Of a stretch of 64,000 nucleotides of DNA, positions 52,695 through 62,144 are shown one piece after another (position 1 is the first letter of the stretch; every line of letters starts with the position of its first letter). The DNA lies in contig JADJTR010000002.1 of the NCBI GenBank assembly GCA_016711085.1, forward strand, positions 310,001 to 374,000, read 5' to 3'. A model generated the notes under the pieces. It worked only from the letters and a program-made list of their open reading frames with translations. It searched no databases and was not told where the DNA came from. The DNA comes from Phyllobacteriaceae bacterium. Lineage in GTDB: Bacteria; Pseudomonadota; Alphaproteobacteria; Rhizobiales; Rhizobiaceae. Both the position numbers and the translations under genes were made by a program.

Positions 52695-52735
52695 GCCTGC
52701 CGGGGGGCCGCCGCCTCCTTGCTTCGCGGGTTTGC

Positions 52736-52762
52736 GGGGGGGGTCCCTCCCGGGGGGGGGGG
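52736..52762. other. G-tracts upstream of rppH
   Basis: An 8-G run (52736-52743) and an 11-G run (52752-52762) are separated by TCCCTCCC in the intergenic region between rppH and the deacetylase gene. They resemble the tracts at 50.86 and 54.03 kb. Confidence 0.7.
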
Positions 52763-52810
52763 TGGGGGTGATTGCGATAAATGCCCCGGGATCGTCGCGT
52801 ATTCCCAAGT

Positions 52811-53956
52811 TCACTTCTCCGGATCGAAGGCGAGCGCCGAGACAGGCACCAGTTCGACGCCGCGCTTCTTCGCCTCGACGGCCCATTCGGCGACCGTGTC
52901 GACGGTGACGTCGAAGGCCGAGCCGGCGCCGATGGCGGCGCCCTTGGCCCGCGCGGTCGCCTCCAGCGCGTCGAGTTTCTTCAGGATCTCGGCGCGGTCC
53001 TGCACCGAATCGATGGCGCCGTCGGCGGCGGCGAAGGGCACGCGGTGCTTCAGCGCCAGATCGGGGGCGAGCGAGCGGGCCGAGGAGCCGTCGTCAAGAT
53101 AGAGCAGGCCGCGCTTGCCCAATTCCTCCATCACCGGGGCGAAGGCGGCGGCGTCGGCGGTGAAGCGCGCGCCCATGTAGTTCATCACGCCGGTGTAATT
53201 GGTGGTGCGGCCGAGCGCCCAGCGCAGATGGGCGGTGTTTTCGGCCGCGTCGGCGGCGACGGTGAGCGTGTTCTGGCCGGGATTGACGCGGGGAAAATCG
53301 AACGGCTCCAGCGGCACCTGCATGACGATCTCGTGGCCGTCCTGGCGCGCCGTTTGCATCCAGCGCGACAACGAATTGCCGGACGGGGCGAAGGCCAGCG
53401 TCACCTCGCCCGGCAGCTTTCTGATCGCCGCCTGGGTGCCGGTCTGCGACAGCCCCATGCCGCCGATGACGATGGCGACGCGGGCGCCGCGCCCGCCCGA
53501 CCACGGCCTTGCGTAGACATCGAGCGGGCGGCGGCCGTCGGGACCGCGCTTGGGCAGCGGGCCGAACTCGGTCTGCTCGATCAGGGCGCGATCGGGCAGA
53601 TGGGCGGTGCGCGGGTTCTGCTGCAAAGCGGAGGGATCGCGGATGACGATGACGCCGTCGCCCGAGGCGGCCTTGGCGGGATCGACCGTGATGATCGACG
53701 GACCACCGGGATCGGTGGCGGGATCGGCGGCGGGCTTGATGATCTCCGGCTTCGCAACGGGCGCCGGCGCGGCTTCCGCCGGCTTGTCGGCGACGGCGAC
53801 GACCGGCGTGCGCACCGGATCGGGCTGGAGCGCAAACCAGGCGGAAACGCCGCCGATGGCGAGCATGGCGGCGAGCGTCGCGACCGGCAGGCGGCGACCC
53901 GTCGCGGGCGGATTGTCCAGATCCCGTCCGAGCGGCCGGTCGATTTCGCGATTCAT
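52811..53956 (-). CDS. Divergent polysaccharide deacetylase (DUF610/YibQ) family protein
   Basis: This 381-aa protein has one N-terminal membrane helix or uncleaved signal (about 26-43, LPVATLAAMLAIGGVSAWFA), a Pro/Ala-rich linker and a C-terminal divergent deacetylase barrel. The latter starts near residue 165 (VAIVIGGMGLSQ) and shows VMQVPLEPFDFPRVNPG, YTGVMNYMGARF and LLYLDDGSS. The periplasmic role is unknown, probably linked to the envelope. It is conserved next to ctpA and rppH in Hyphomicrobiales. The start ATG 53956 gives MNREIDRPLGRD. Confidence 0.87.
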   Translation of the reverse strand: MNREIDRPLGRDLDNPPATGRRLPVATLAAMLAIGGVSAWFALQPDPVRTPVVAVADKPAEAAPAPVAKPEIIKPAADPATDPGGPSIITVDPAKAASGDGVIVIRDPSALQQNPRTAHLPDRALIEQTEFGPLPKRGPDGRRPLDVYARPWSGGRGARVAIVIGGMGLSQTGTQAAIRKLPGEVTLAFAPSGNSLSRWMQTARQDGHEIVMQVPLEPFDFPRVNPGQNTLTVAADAAENTAHLRWALGRTTNYTGVMNYMGARFTADAAAFAPVMEELGKRGLLYLDDGSSARSLAPDLALKHRVPFAAADGAIDSVQDRAEILKKLDALEATARAKGAAIGAGSAFDVTVDTVAEWAVEAKKRGVELVPVSALAFDPEK

Positions 53957-54031
53957 AGCGGGAACGACCTGGGGGGGGACAAGGCCGCTCCTGTGCGGCA
54001 ACTTTGCGATCCGCCGGGCCGGCATCGGCCC

Positions 54032-54049
54032 GGGGGGGGGGGGGGGGGG
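54032..54049. other. 18-G tract between ctpA and the deacetylase gene
   Basis: An uninterrupted run of 18 Gs follows GGCCGGCATCGGCCC, which is itself a hairpin-forming sequence; an 8-G run lies at 53971-53978. The tract is intergenic, as are the other long G-runs. Confidence 0.7.
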
Positions 54050-54116
54050 TGAATGCATCGGCGACTATCCGCGCAAGGTTCTCGGGCGCAGGCGGCAAGA
54101 AGGCCGCCCGGCGCGG

Positions 54117-55442
54117 TCATTGCTGGAGCGTCGTCTTGGCCGGGTTGGCCGGGAAGGCCGGATCGGTCTTCTCGCCTCGGATCAGCGACAGGGCGTAGTT
54201 GAGCTGGACGTCGTCCTTCGGCTCGGGCGGCACATAGGCGGCGGAACCGGAGCCCTCCTCGCCTTCGGCCGCGCCCTTGATGTGGCCGCGCAGTTCCGAT
54301 TCGCCGCGCGAGATGTCGCGGTCCTTGAGATCCTCCGGCAGCGGCTGCTCGACCTTGATGTCGGGCGTGATGCCGGTGCCCTGGATCGACTTTCCCGACG
54401 GCGTGTAATAGAGCGCCGTGGTCAGGCGCAGCGCGCCGTTCTCGGCCAGCGGGATGATCGTCTGCACCGAACCCTTGCCGAAGGAGCGCGAGCCGACGAC
54501 GGTGGCGCGGCCATGGTCCTGCAGCGCGCCGGCGACGATCTCGGAAGCCGAGGCCGAACCGCCATTGACGAGGACCAGCAGCGGCTTGCCGTCGGTCAGA
54601 TCGCCGGAGCGGGCGTCGAAGCGGGTGACGTCCTTGGGATCGCGGCCGCGGGTGGAGACGATCTCGCCCTTTTCGAGGAAAGCGTCGGAAACGCTGACCG
54701 CCTGGTCGAGCAGGCCGCCGGGATTGAGGCGGAGATCGAGGACGAAGCCCTTCAGCTTGTCGGCCGGCACATCCTTCTCGATGGACGCAATCGCCGCGGT
54801 CAGATCGTCGGTGGTCTTTTCGGTGAACGAGGTGATCTTGAGATAGCCGACATCGTTCTCGACGCGGAACTTGACCGCCTTCACCTTGATGACGTCGCGG
54901 ATGATGGTGATCTTCAGCGGTTCCTTCTCGCTTTCGCGCAGCACGGTCAGGTCGATCGGCGTGTTGACGGCGCCGCGCATCTTGTCGACGGCGTCCTGCA
55001 AGGTGAGGCCGCGCACTTCCTCGCCGTCGATCTGCGAAATCAGGTCGCCGGCGCGCACCCCGGCGCGGGCGGCCGGCGTGTCGTCGATCGGGGTGATGAC
55101 CTTGACCAGGTCGTTTTCCATGGTGACCTCGATGCCGAGGCCGCCGAATTCGCCCTTGGTCTGGACGCGCATGTCCTGGGCTGCCTCGGCGTTCATGTAG
55201 GAGGAATGCGGGTCGAGCGAGGTGAGCATGCCGTTGATGGCGTTTTCGACCAGCGCCTTTTCGTCCGGCGGGGTGACATACTGGCCGCGCACGCGCTCGA
55301 ACACATCGCCGAAAATGGCGAGCTGGCGATAAAGGTCGGGCTGGGCGGCGTTGGCGGAATAGCCGGACGCGCTGTTCAACAGGCTTGTCGCCGCCGCACC
55401 GAGGGCCGCACCGGCAAAAAGAAGCGCAAACTTACGTGCCAT
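54117..55442 (-). CDS. ctpA: Carboxy-terminal processing protease (S41 family)
   Basis: This 441-aa periplasmic serine protease has a signal sequence or anchor at 1-28, a PDZ domain at about 85-175 (TPAARAGVRAGDLISQIDGE) and the S41 catalytic core. The core has nucleophile Ser in NGGSASASEI and general-base Lys in SRSFGKGSVQ. The C-terminal region is acidic and low-complexity. It likely processes envelope proteins or peptidoglycan hydrolases. The start ATG 55442 overlaps the envC stop by 11 nt, so the two are translationally coupled. Confidence 0.94.
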   Translation of the reverse strand: MARKFALLFAGAALGAAATSLLNSASGYSANAAQPDLYRQLAIFGDVFERVRGQYVTPPDEKALVENAINGMLTSLDPHSSYMNAEAAQDMRVQTKGEFGGLGIEVTMENDLVKVITPIDDTPAARAGVRAGDLISQIDGEEVRGLTLQDAVDKMRGAVNTPIDLTVLRESEKEPLKITIIRDVIKVKAVKFRVENDVGYLKITSFTEKTTDDLTAAIASIEKDVPADKLKGFVLDLRLNPGGLLDQAVSVSDAFLEKGEIVSTRGRDPKDVTRFDARSGDLTDGKPLLVLVNGGSASASEIVAGALQDHGRATVVGSRSFGKGSVQTIIPLAENGALRLTTALYYTPSGKSIQGTGITPDIKVEQPLPEDLKDRDISRGESELRGHIKGAAEGEEGSGSAAYVPPEPKDDVQLNYALSLIRGEKTDPAFPANPAKTTLQQ

Positions 55443-56688
55443 TTCCGTTCCTTCCAGAGCGATGCGTCGACCACCACGGCGACGGATCAACGGGTTTTCC
55501 ATCCTTGCGGAACTCCACATAGAGAACCGGAAGCGTTCCATCATCGGCGAACGCCACCGCGCCCGCCAGTCTCGTTTCGCCCATCTGGCCCACCGGCTCG
55601 CCGGCGAGAAGCGACTGGCCCGACGACACGCCGATATTGCCCATCCCCGCCAGCACCACATGATACCCGCCGCCGGCGTCGAGGATCAAGAGTTGACCAT
55701 AGGAACGAAACGGTCCGGCGTACAAAACCACGGCATCGACAGGCGCTGTGACTATCGCCGCCGATTGTGTTTGAACCGTGTCGCCCTGCATGTGCGCGCC
55801 CTGCCCGTCGGCGTCGCCGAAACGCCTGGCGAAGCGCCCGGCGACCGGCGTCACCAGGCGGCCGCGCATCGCCTCGAAGGGCTGGGAGGGCGCGATCGCT
55901 TCCGGCGCCGGCAGGCCGGCGGCGGCGCCGGCGCGCTCGCGGCGGCCGATCTCGCTTTCCAGCGTGGCGATCAGCTCCTTCAGCGTCGTGGCGCGGGCGG
56001 CGAGCACCTCGGCCTGGTGGCGCTCGGTCTCGATCGCCGCCTCCGAGCGCTGGCGCAGGCTCTTCTTGATCTCGAGCAGCAAATACAGGCGCTTTTTTTC
56101 CTCGACCTGGGCCGAAACGGTCGACGCCAGGCGGTCGCGCTCGGACCGGATGGCATCGGCCAAAAGCTGAAGTTCGGCCAGATCGGCGAGCAGGATGCGC
56201 GTCTCCTGGCGCATTCCCGGCACCACGGCGCCAAGCAGGATGGCGCTGCGCACCGAGGACAGGGCGTCCTCCGTGCGGACCAGAAGGGCCGGCGGCGGGC
56301 AAATGACCATGCGCTGCAAGGCGGCGAGAACCTGCGCCAACAGGGCGCGGCGCGCGTGCAGCGAGGCTTTGACGGCGTCGCGGCGCGATTCGCGCAACGC
56401 CAGTTCGCCGGCGATGTCGTCGATATCCTGGCCAAGCTTCTTTTCGGTTTTCGCGGCCTGGATCAAGGCGGCGTCGATGGCGCCGAGATCCTTGCCGAGC
56501 GCGTCGACCTCGATGGCGAGACGATCGATACGCTCCCGCGACAGGATCATTTCGCGGGCGATGCGCGATTGCTCCTCCAGCGTGGCGAGCCTGCGGGCCT
56601 GAAGATCGTCCCCGGCCCGCGCCCCGATGGACGCCGCCAGAACGGCGAGCGCCGTCAGAACCATGCGGAAGGACCGGAGGACAGGCAT
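55432..56688 (-). CDS. EnvC-like murein hydrolase activator (M23/LytM domain)
   Basis: This 418-aa exported protein has a signal peptide (residues 1-25), long coiled coils (about 28-115 and 170-255) and a C-terminal LytM domain (about 290-410: IVTAPVDAVVLYAGPFRSYG, GYHVVLAGMGNIGVSSGQ). The usual M23 zinc ligands HxH and Asp are not evident, as in the non-enzymatic activators of amidases. It probably activates periplasmic amidases during division. ctpA overlaps its end. The start is ATG 56688. Confidence 0.9.
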   Translation of the reverse strand: MPVLRSFRMVLTALAVLAASIGARAGDDLQARRLATLEEQSRIAREMILSRERIDRLAIEVDALGKDLGAIDAALIQAAKTEKKLGQDIDDIAGELALRESRRDAVKASLHARRALLAQVLAALQRMVICPPPALLVRTEDALSSVRSAILLGAVVPGMRQETRILLADLAELQLLADAIRSERDRLASTVSAQVEEKKRLYLLLEIKKSLRQRSEAAIETERHQAEVLAARATTLKELIATLESEIGRRERAGAAAGLPAPEAIAPSQPFEAMRGRLVTPVAGRFARRFGDADGQGAHMQGDTVQTQSAAIVTAPVDAVVLYAGPFRSYGQLLILDAGGGYHVVLAGMGNIGVSSGQSLLAGEPVGQMGETRLAGAVAFADDGTLPVLYVEFRKDGKPVDPSPWWSTHRSGRNGNGT

Positions 56689-56790
56689 GAGGGAACGCTA
56701 AGGAGCCATGTTTAAGGAATCATCAACCAAGCGGCGCGGGCGGGCGCGGGCCGAAAATCAAGATCACGAAAAATTGCGACCGATTTCGGG

Positions 56791-57273
56791 TCATTCGCGG
56801 TGATAGGGGTGCCCGGACAGGACCGTTACGACGCGGTAGAGCTGTTCGGCGAGCATGACGCGGACCAATTGGTGCGGCCAGGTGAGCCTGCCGAAGGACA
56901 GAACCAGTTCGGCGCGCTGGCGCAACGAATCGTCAAGACCATCAGGTCCGCCAATGACCAAGGCGAGGTCGCGCGGGCCGTCGTCGCGGAGCCGGGCGAG
57001 GCGTTCGGACAGATCGGCGGTGGCGAGATCGCGGCCGCGTTCGTCAAGGACGATCAGCGCGGCGCGGTCGGGCAGGGCGTCGGCGAGGCGCGTCGCCTCG
57101 TCGCGTTTGCGTTCGGCGGCGGTGGGCCCGCGCGATTCGGGGAATTCCGACAGACCGGCATAATCGAGCCCGACCGACAGGCCGGTCTTGGCGAGCCGGT
57201 CGAGATAGCGGGCGCACAATTCCTGCTCCGGGCCGGATTTGAGCCGGCCGATGGCGAGGATCGTCAGGCGCAC
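56791..57273 (-). CDS. rlmH: 23S rRNA pseudouridine-1915 N3-methyltransferase RlmH
   Basis: This 160-aa SPOUT methyltransferase has the N-terminus MRLTILAIGRLKSGPEQELC. The knotted C-terminal SAM site has LALVIGGPDGLDDSLRQRAE and SFGRLTWPHQLVRVMLAEQL, ending SGHPYHRE. It modifies helix 69 of 23S rRNA on the 70S ribosome. It lies 6 bp after rsfS in the conserved rsfS-rlmH pair. Confidence 0.96.
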   Translation of the reverse strand: MRLTILAIGRLKSGPEQELCARYLDRLAKTGLSVGLDYAGLSEFPESRGPTAAERKRDEATRLADALPDRAALIVLDERGRDLATADLSERLARLRDDGPRDLALVIGGPDGLDDSLRQRAELVLSFGRLTWPHQLVRVMLAEQLYRVVTVLSGHPYHRE

Positions 57274-57279
57274 GGCCGT

Positions 57280-57639
57280 TCAGTGCACCGGATTTTCGCC
57301 GAGATCGGGCGTCTGCCACATTTTCTCGATCGCGTAGAAATCGCGGACTTCGGGCCGGAAAATGTGGACGATGACATCGCCGGCGTCGATCAGGACCCAG
57401 TCGGCCGATGGCATGCCCTCGACCCGGGGCAGGCCCGCGCCGCCATCCTTCAACGCCTTGACCAGATGGTCGGCGATGGCGGCGACATGGCGGCTGGAGC
57501 GGCCGGAGGCGACGATCATGTAATCGCCGAGGCTCGATTTCCTGCGAATGTCGATGGGGACGATGGTCTCGGCCTTGGAATCCTCGAGACTGGCGAGGAC
57601 GGCGGCGAGGGCGGCGGAGCCGTCAGGGACGGCGCTCAT
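57280..57639 (-). CDS. rsfS: Ribosome silencing factor RsfS
   Basis: This 119-aa protein binds uL14 on the 50S subunit and blocks subunit joining during starvation. Conserved blocks are SLGDYMIVASGRSSRHVAAI, then DWVLIDAGDVIVHIF and RPEVRDFYAIEKMW. ATG 57639 is used. A stronger ribosome-binding site (AAAGGA) lies further upstream near 57700 in front of a CTG codon, so the N-terminus may be about 16 residues longer. Confidence 0.93.
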   Translation of the reverse strand: MSAVPDGSAALAAVLASLEDSKAETIVPIDIRRKSSLGDYMIVASGRSSRHVAAIADHLVKALKDGGAGLPRVEGMPSADWVLIDAGDVIVHIFRPEVRDFYAIEKMWQTPDLGENPVH

Positions 57640-57775
57640 GCCGACCGGCGAAGGCTGGATGTCGGCCTTCTTGCGGAGTGCAGTTCTCAGTGTCGTTCCT
57701 TTCGTTGCGAAAAATGCGCAAATCACCCGTCCGGCGGACGGACGCAATGTAGATAGGCACGGTCGCGTCACGGTT

Positions 57776-59059
57776 TCAAGACGGTGAAGAAGGCGGCGCG
57801 GCCTCGTCGGGCGCGAAAGCCACGCCGGGCGCCTGCGGCGACTGGCCGGGATGGGGCGCGAAAGACCCGTGGCCGCGCGCCGGCGCCGGGCCGGAGCGCA
57901 GCATGCGCCAGGCGACGAAACCGGCATAGGCCAGCGCCAAGGCGCAGGCGAGGGGGATGAAGACGATGGTGCCGAAGCGGGCGGTAAGCAGCGTCGCGAT
58001 CCCCGGCGCGACGAAGGCCGAGAGCGCCCAGGCGAACAGCAGCGTGCCCGACATCATCACCAGATCGTCCTTTTTGGCGCGGTCGCCGGCGTGGGCCGAG
58101 GCGATGGAGTAGACGGCCTCGGTGGCGCCATCCCAGAGAATGTAGGCAGCGGCGATGACGGCGAGCGTCGCGCCGTCGAGAAGTCCGGCGAACAGACCGG
58201 CGGTCGCCGACAGAAGGGACAGGCCGATCAGGACCAGACGGCGATCGCCGCGGTCCGACAGAAAGCCGGCCGGCCATTGCACCAGAAGCGTGCCGAACGG
58301 CATGACGAAAAGCAGGAAGGCGACCGCGTCCTTGCCATAGCCGGTGGCGGTCAGATGGATCGGGGTGAAGGCGCCGACCATCATCGACATGCCGCCGACC
58401 GCGAGCATGCCGGCGAGCGCCACCGGCGAAATGGCCCAGGCGCGGGAAAACGACACCGAGCCGCCGACCGGGGCTGGCGGGGCGGGCAGCCGGGTGAAGC
58501 CGACGGGCAGCAGCGAGATCGCGGCGATGAGGATGGCGGCGATCGGACCGGCGGGGCCATCGATGGAGACGCCGGTCAGCACCAGCGAGCCGGTTCCGAG
58601 CCCCATGATGTAGAGGGTGTAGAACACCGCCATGACGCGGCCGCGCACGGCGTTGACGATCGCGTCGTTGATCCAGCTCTGCGAGACGATGAACAGGCCG
58701 TTGATGGCGAAGCCGTAGAGGGCGCGGGCGGCGAGCCAGACCAAGAGGTCGACGCCGAAGGCGACCAGCGCGTTGGCGGCGATGATGAGCGCGGTCAGCG
58801 CCATGTAGGCGCGCGGATGGCCGATGCGGCGCACCAGCGGCGCGGCGGCGAGGCAGCCGATCATGCCGCCGGCCGACAGCGCCGTGACCATGGCGCCGGA
58901 CCAGACCGGATCATGGCCGCCGGCGCCGAGACGGATCGGCACATAGGCGAACATCAAGCCGTTGGCGATGGCGACCAAAGTCATCGAGGCGACGATGCTC
59001 GCCACGGCGAAGGGGTTGGAGGAAACGGCCGGATCGGCGCGAAGGGACAATTCGCTCAT
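57776..59059 (-). CDS. MFS transporter
   Basis: This 427-aa protein has 12 hydrophobic helices. The first half includes VRRIGHPRAYMALTALI, with the MFS motif A-like basic loop; the second half includes LSDRGDRRLVLIG, the repeated motif. The C-terminal 50 residues are a Pro/Ala-rich hydrophilic tail. It resembles the YcaD-type family, with unknown substrate. ATG 59059 is the start; the frame is open upstream into nadD because of the frameshift there. It is inserted between nadD and rsfS, which are usually adjacent in related genomes. Confidence 0.85.
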   Translation of the reverse strand: MSELSLRADPAVSSNPFAVASIVASMTLVAIANGLMFAYVPIRLGAGGHDPVWSGAMVTALSAGGMIGCLAAAPLVRRIGHPRAYMALTALIIAANALVAFGVDLLVWLAARALYGFAINGLFIVSQSWINDAIVNAVRGRVMAVFYTLYIMGLGTGSLVLTGVSIDGPAGPIAAILIAAISLLPVGFTRLPAPPAPVGGSVSFSRAWAISPVALAGMLAVGGMSMMVGAFTPIHLTATGYGKDAVAFLLFVMPFGTLLVQWPAGFLSDRGDRRLVLIGLSLLSATAGLFAGLLDGATLAVIAAAYILWDGATEAVYSIASAHAGDRAKKDDLVMMSGTLLFAWALSAFVAPGIATLLTARFGTIVFIPLACALALAYAGFVAWRMLRSGPAPARGHGSFAPHPGQSPQAPGVAFAPDEAAPPSSPS

Positions 59060-59124
59060 GGCGGCAAACTGGCAGAAGGCGCGTCGGGCCGGAGACGCAA
59101 AAACGACGCGCGCCCGTCGCGCGT

Positions 59125-59692
59125 TCAGATTTTCCCGGCGTTGCGGATCGCCGTCGACGACAACGACGAACGCGGCCCGTGGATGAAGGTCCAGGCCGGC
59201 GCGTCCATGCGCGCCAGGCGCGGCGCGTCGGTCTCGTCGATCCGGGCGTAGTCGAAGGTCCTGGCCATCACCGACGACAAGGAACGACAGGGTCGCGCCC
59301 GGCCGGTCGATGACGGCGATGGGGAAGGTCAGCGCGATCTGCCGCCAGCGCTGCCAATGGTGGAAATCGCGCAGATTGTCGGCGCCCATGATCCAGACAA
59401 AGCGCACATCGGGATTGCGCGCCTTCACCTTCGCCAGCGTATCGGCGGTGTAGCGCGTGCCGAGCGAGGCCTCGAAGGCGGTGACGACGATGCGCGGATC
59501 GGCGGCGAGCCGTCTCGACGCGGCGATGCGTTCGGACAACGGGGCGAGTTCGCGGCCGCTCTTTAGGGGATTGCCCGGCGTCACCATCCACCACAGGCGC
59601 GAAAGGCGCAGGCGGCGCAGCGCGATCTCGGCGACGAGGGCGTGGCCGGCGTGCGGCGGATTGAACGAACCGCCGAACAGGCCGACGGTCAT
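59125..59692 (-). CDS. nadD: Nicotinate-nucleotide adenylyltransferase NadD (one frameshift)
   Basis: This enzyme of NAD synthesis adenylates nicotinate mononucleotide. The nucleotidyltransferase motif GLFGGSFNPPHAGH is at the N-terminus (ATG 59692; ATG 59713 also possible), and WWMVTPGNPLK and FVWIMGADNL follow. At about 59281 one extra base shifts the frame. The corrected frame gives SSVMARTFDYARIDETDAPR and the end FIHGPRSSLSSTAIRNAGKI with the conserved SSTxIR. Total length is 568 nt, 189 aa. Confidence 0.92.
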
Positions 59693-59742
59693 GCCGGCTT
59701 CCGCGTGCGGCATGCGCAGATCGGCTGGATGAGCGCCGGCGC

Positions 59743-60984
59743 TCAGGGCCTTACCTGCCCGACGCCGCGAACGCGGTATTTGAACGAGGTCAATTGCTCG
59801 ACGCCGACGGGACCGCGCGCATGCATGCGGCCGGTGGCGATGCCGATCTCGGCCCCCATGCCGAACTCGCCGCCATCGGCGAACTGGGTGGAGGCGTTGT
59901 GCAACAGGATGGCGGAATCGATCTCATTGAAGAAGCGCTCCACCGCGGCCGCATCCTCGGCGACGATCGCCTCGGTGTGGTGCGAGGAGTAGCGCTCGAT
60001 ATGCTCGATCGCCTCGCCGACGCCGTCGACCAGCTTGACCGCGATGATCGCGTCGAGATAATCGGTCGTGGCCGAATCCTCCGGCGCGGCCTTGCACGGC
60101 GGCCAGCGTCGCCAGCTCGCCATCGGCGCGGATCTCGCAGCCGGCCTCGAGCAGGTCGGCGATCATCGGCGCGACCTGGGTGCAGAACGGCGCAGTCGAT
60201 CAGCAGGCATTCGGCCGCGCCGCAAATGCCGGTGCGGCGCATCTTGGCGTTCAGGACGATTTTCCGCGCCATCTCCGGATCGGCCGAGCGGTCGACATAG
60301 ACGTGCACGATGCCCTCGAGATGGGCGAAGACCGGCACGCGGGCTTCCGTCTGGACGCGCTCGACCAGGCTGCGGCCGCCGCGCGGCACGATGACGTCGA
60401 GATTGCCGTCGAGGCCTTTCAGCATCTCGCCGACCGCGGCGCGATCGGCCGTCGGCACGAGCTGGATGGCGTCGGCCGGCAAATTGGCCGATCGCAGCCC
60501 CTCGACCAGGCAGGCGTGGATGGCGCGCGACGAGTTCGATCGAATCCGAGCCGCCGCGCAGGATCACCGGATTGCCGGCCTTCAGGCACAGCGCGCCGGC
60601 GTCGGCGGTGACGTTGGGGCGGCTCTCGTAGATGACGCCGATGACGCCGAGCGGGGTGCGCACGCGCTCGATATGCAGGCCGTTCGGCCGGTCCCATTCG
60701 GCGATGACCTCGCCGACCGGGTCCTTCAGTTCGGCGATGGCGCGCACGCCGTCGGCCATGGCGCGGATGCGGTTCTTGTCGAGCGTGAGGCGGTCGAGCA
60801 ACGCCGGGCGAGGCCCGCCTCCTCGCCGTCGGCCATATCGATGGCGTTGGCGGCGAGAATGATGTCGCCTCGCCCGCAGGATGGCGTCGGCCATGGCGAA
60901 AGCGCGGCGTGTTTGCGCTCGGCGTGGCCAGCGCCAGCGGCGCGGCGGCGCGCGCGGGCGCGCCGGCCCATCAGCGGCCATCAT
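59743..60984 (-). CDS. proA: Gamma-glutamyl phosphate reductase ProA (several frameshifts)
   Basis: This second enzyme of proline synthesis reduces glutamyl-5-phosphate. Recognisable blocks appear in order but in alternating frames: AMADAIL and DIILAANAIDMADGEEAGLA, then TPLGVIGVIYESRPNVTADA, VPRGGRSLVERVQTEARVPV, NAKMRRTGICGAAECLLID (catalytic Cys) and DYLDAIIAVKLVDGVGEAIE, ending at 59743. At least five indels are needed. The gene order and complete set of motifs argue for an intact gene in poor sequence. The start is near ATG 60984, overlapping the proB end. Confidence 0.85.
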
Positions 60985-62144
60985 CGCCGAGATCATCGGC
61001 GTCAGGGGTCGTCATCATCGCGGCCTCCGTTCGCCCGGTCACCACCATGTCGTCGCGGTGGATGACATCGCCGCGCGCGCCTCGTAGCCGAGGATGTCCT
61101 GGATCTCGCCGGTCCTTGCCCGCGATCCGCATCGGCTCGCCGCATCGTAGGCAATCAGGCCGCGGGCGATCTCGCGGCCGGCGGGACCGAGGATCGCGAC
61201 CGTGTCGCCGCGCGCGAAGCGCCCTCGACCGGCGGTGACGCCGGCCGGCAGCAGCGACTTGCCCGACAGCAGCGCGGCGACCGCGCCGGCGTCGACCGTG
61301 ACGCGGCCGGCCGGTTCCAGATTGCCGGCGATCCACGCCTTGTAGGCGCTGACCGGCTGGGCGGCGGGGCGGAACAGGGTCGACTTGCCGCCCTTGGCGA
61401 TGGCGGCGATGGGGTTTGCCACGTCGCCGCGGGCGATGATCATGGCGCAGCCGGCGGCGGTGGCTATCTTGCCGGCGTCGAGCTTGGTGCGCATGCCGCC
61501 GCGCGACAGTTCCGACGCCGCCGCGCCGGCCATCGCCTCGATCTCCGGCGTGATGCGGGCGACGTCCGGGATGTGGCGGGCGTGCGGATCGAGCGCCGGC
61601 GGCGCGGTGTAGAGGCCGTCAATGTCGGAGAGCAGGATGAGCAGATCGCCGCCCATCATCGCGGCGATGCGGGCGGCGAGGCGGTCATTGTCGCCATAGC
61701 GGATTTCGGCGGTCGCCACCGTGTCGTTCTCGTTGATGACCGGCACGGCCTTCATCTTCAACAGCGTCGAGACGGTGGCCCGCGCGTTGAGATAGCGCCG
61801 GCGCTCCTCGGTGTCGCCGAGGGTCAACAGGATCTGGCCGGCGATGATCGACTTGCGGCCGAGCGCATCCGACCAGGCGCGGGCGAGCGCGATCTGGCCG
61901 GCGGCGGCGGCGGCCTGGCTCTCCTCGAGCTTGAGCGCCCGGCGGCCGAGACCGAGAATGGTGCGGCCGAGCGCGATGGCGCCGGACGAGACGACCATGA
62001 CGTCGGCCCCGCGCGCGGCGAGGCCGGCGATGTCGTCGACCAGCGAGGCCAGCCAGTCGGGCTTGAGGCCGCTCGCCCGGTCGACGAGCAGGGCCGAGCC
62101 GATCTTGACCGTGATGCGGCGGAAGCGGCCAGCGCGGGTGTCAC
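60971..62144 (-). CDS. proB: Glutamate 5-kinase ProB (several frameshifts)
   Basis: This first enzyme of proline synthesis phosphorylates glutamate. The kinase domain has RRITVKIGSALLVD, VMVVSSGAIALG, PVINENDTVAT and LLILLSDIDGLYT; the C-terminal PUA domain ends near YEARGDVIHRDDMVV. GTG 62144 follows GGGAGG at ideal spacing and overlaps the obgE stop (GTGA). Frame breaks near 62122, 61120 and 61075 are needed to join start, core and PUA end. About 390 aa, normal for the family. Confidence 0.88.

Noticed and set aside
57776..59713. Apparent NadD-MFS fusion protein of 645 aa
   Set aside because: The NadD C-terminus (SSTAIRNAGKI) is in another frame; a single extra base near 59281 creates the false fusion.
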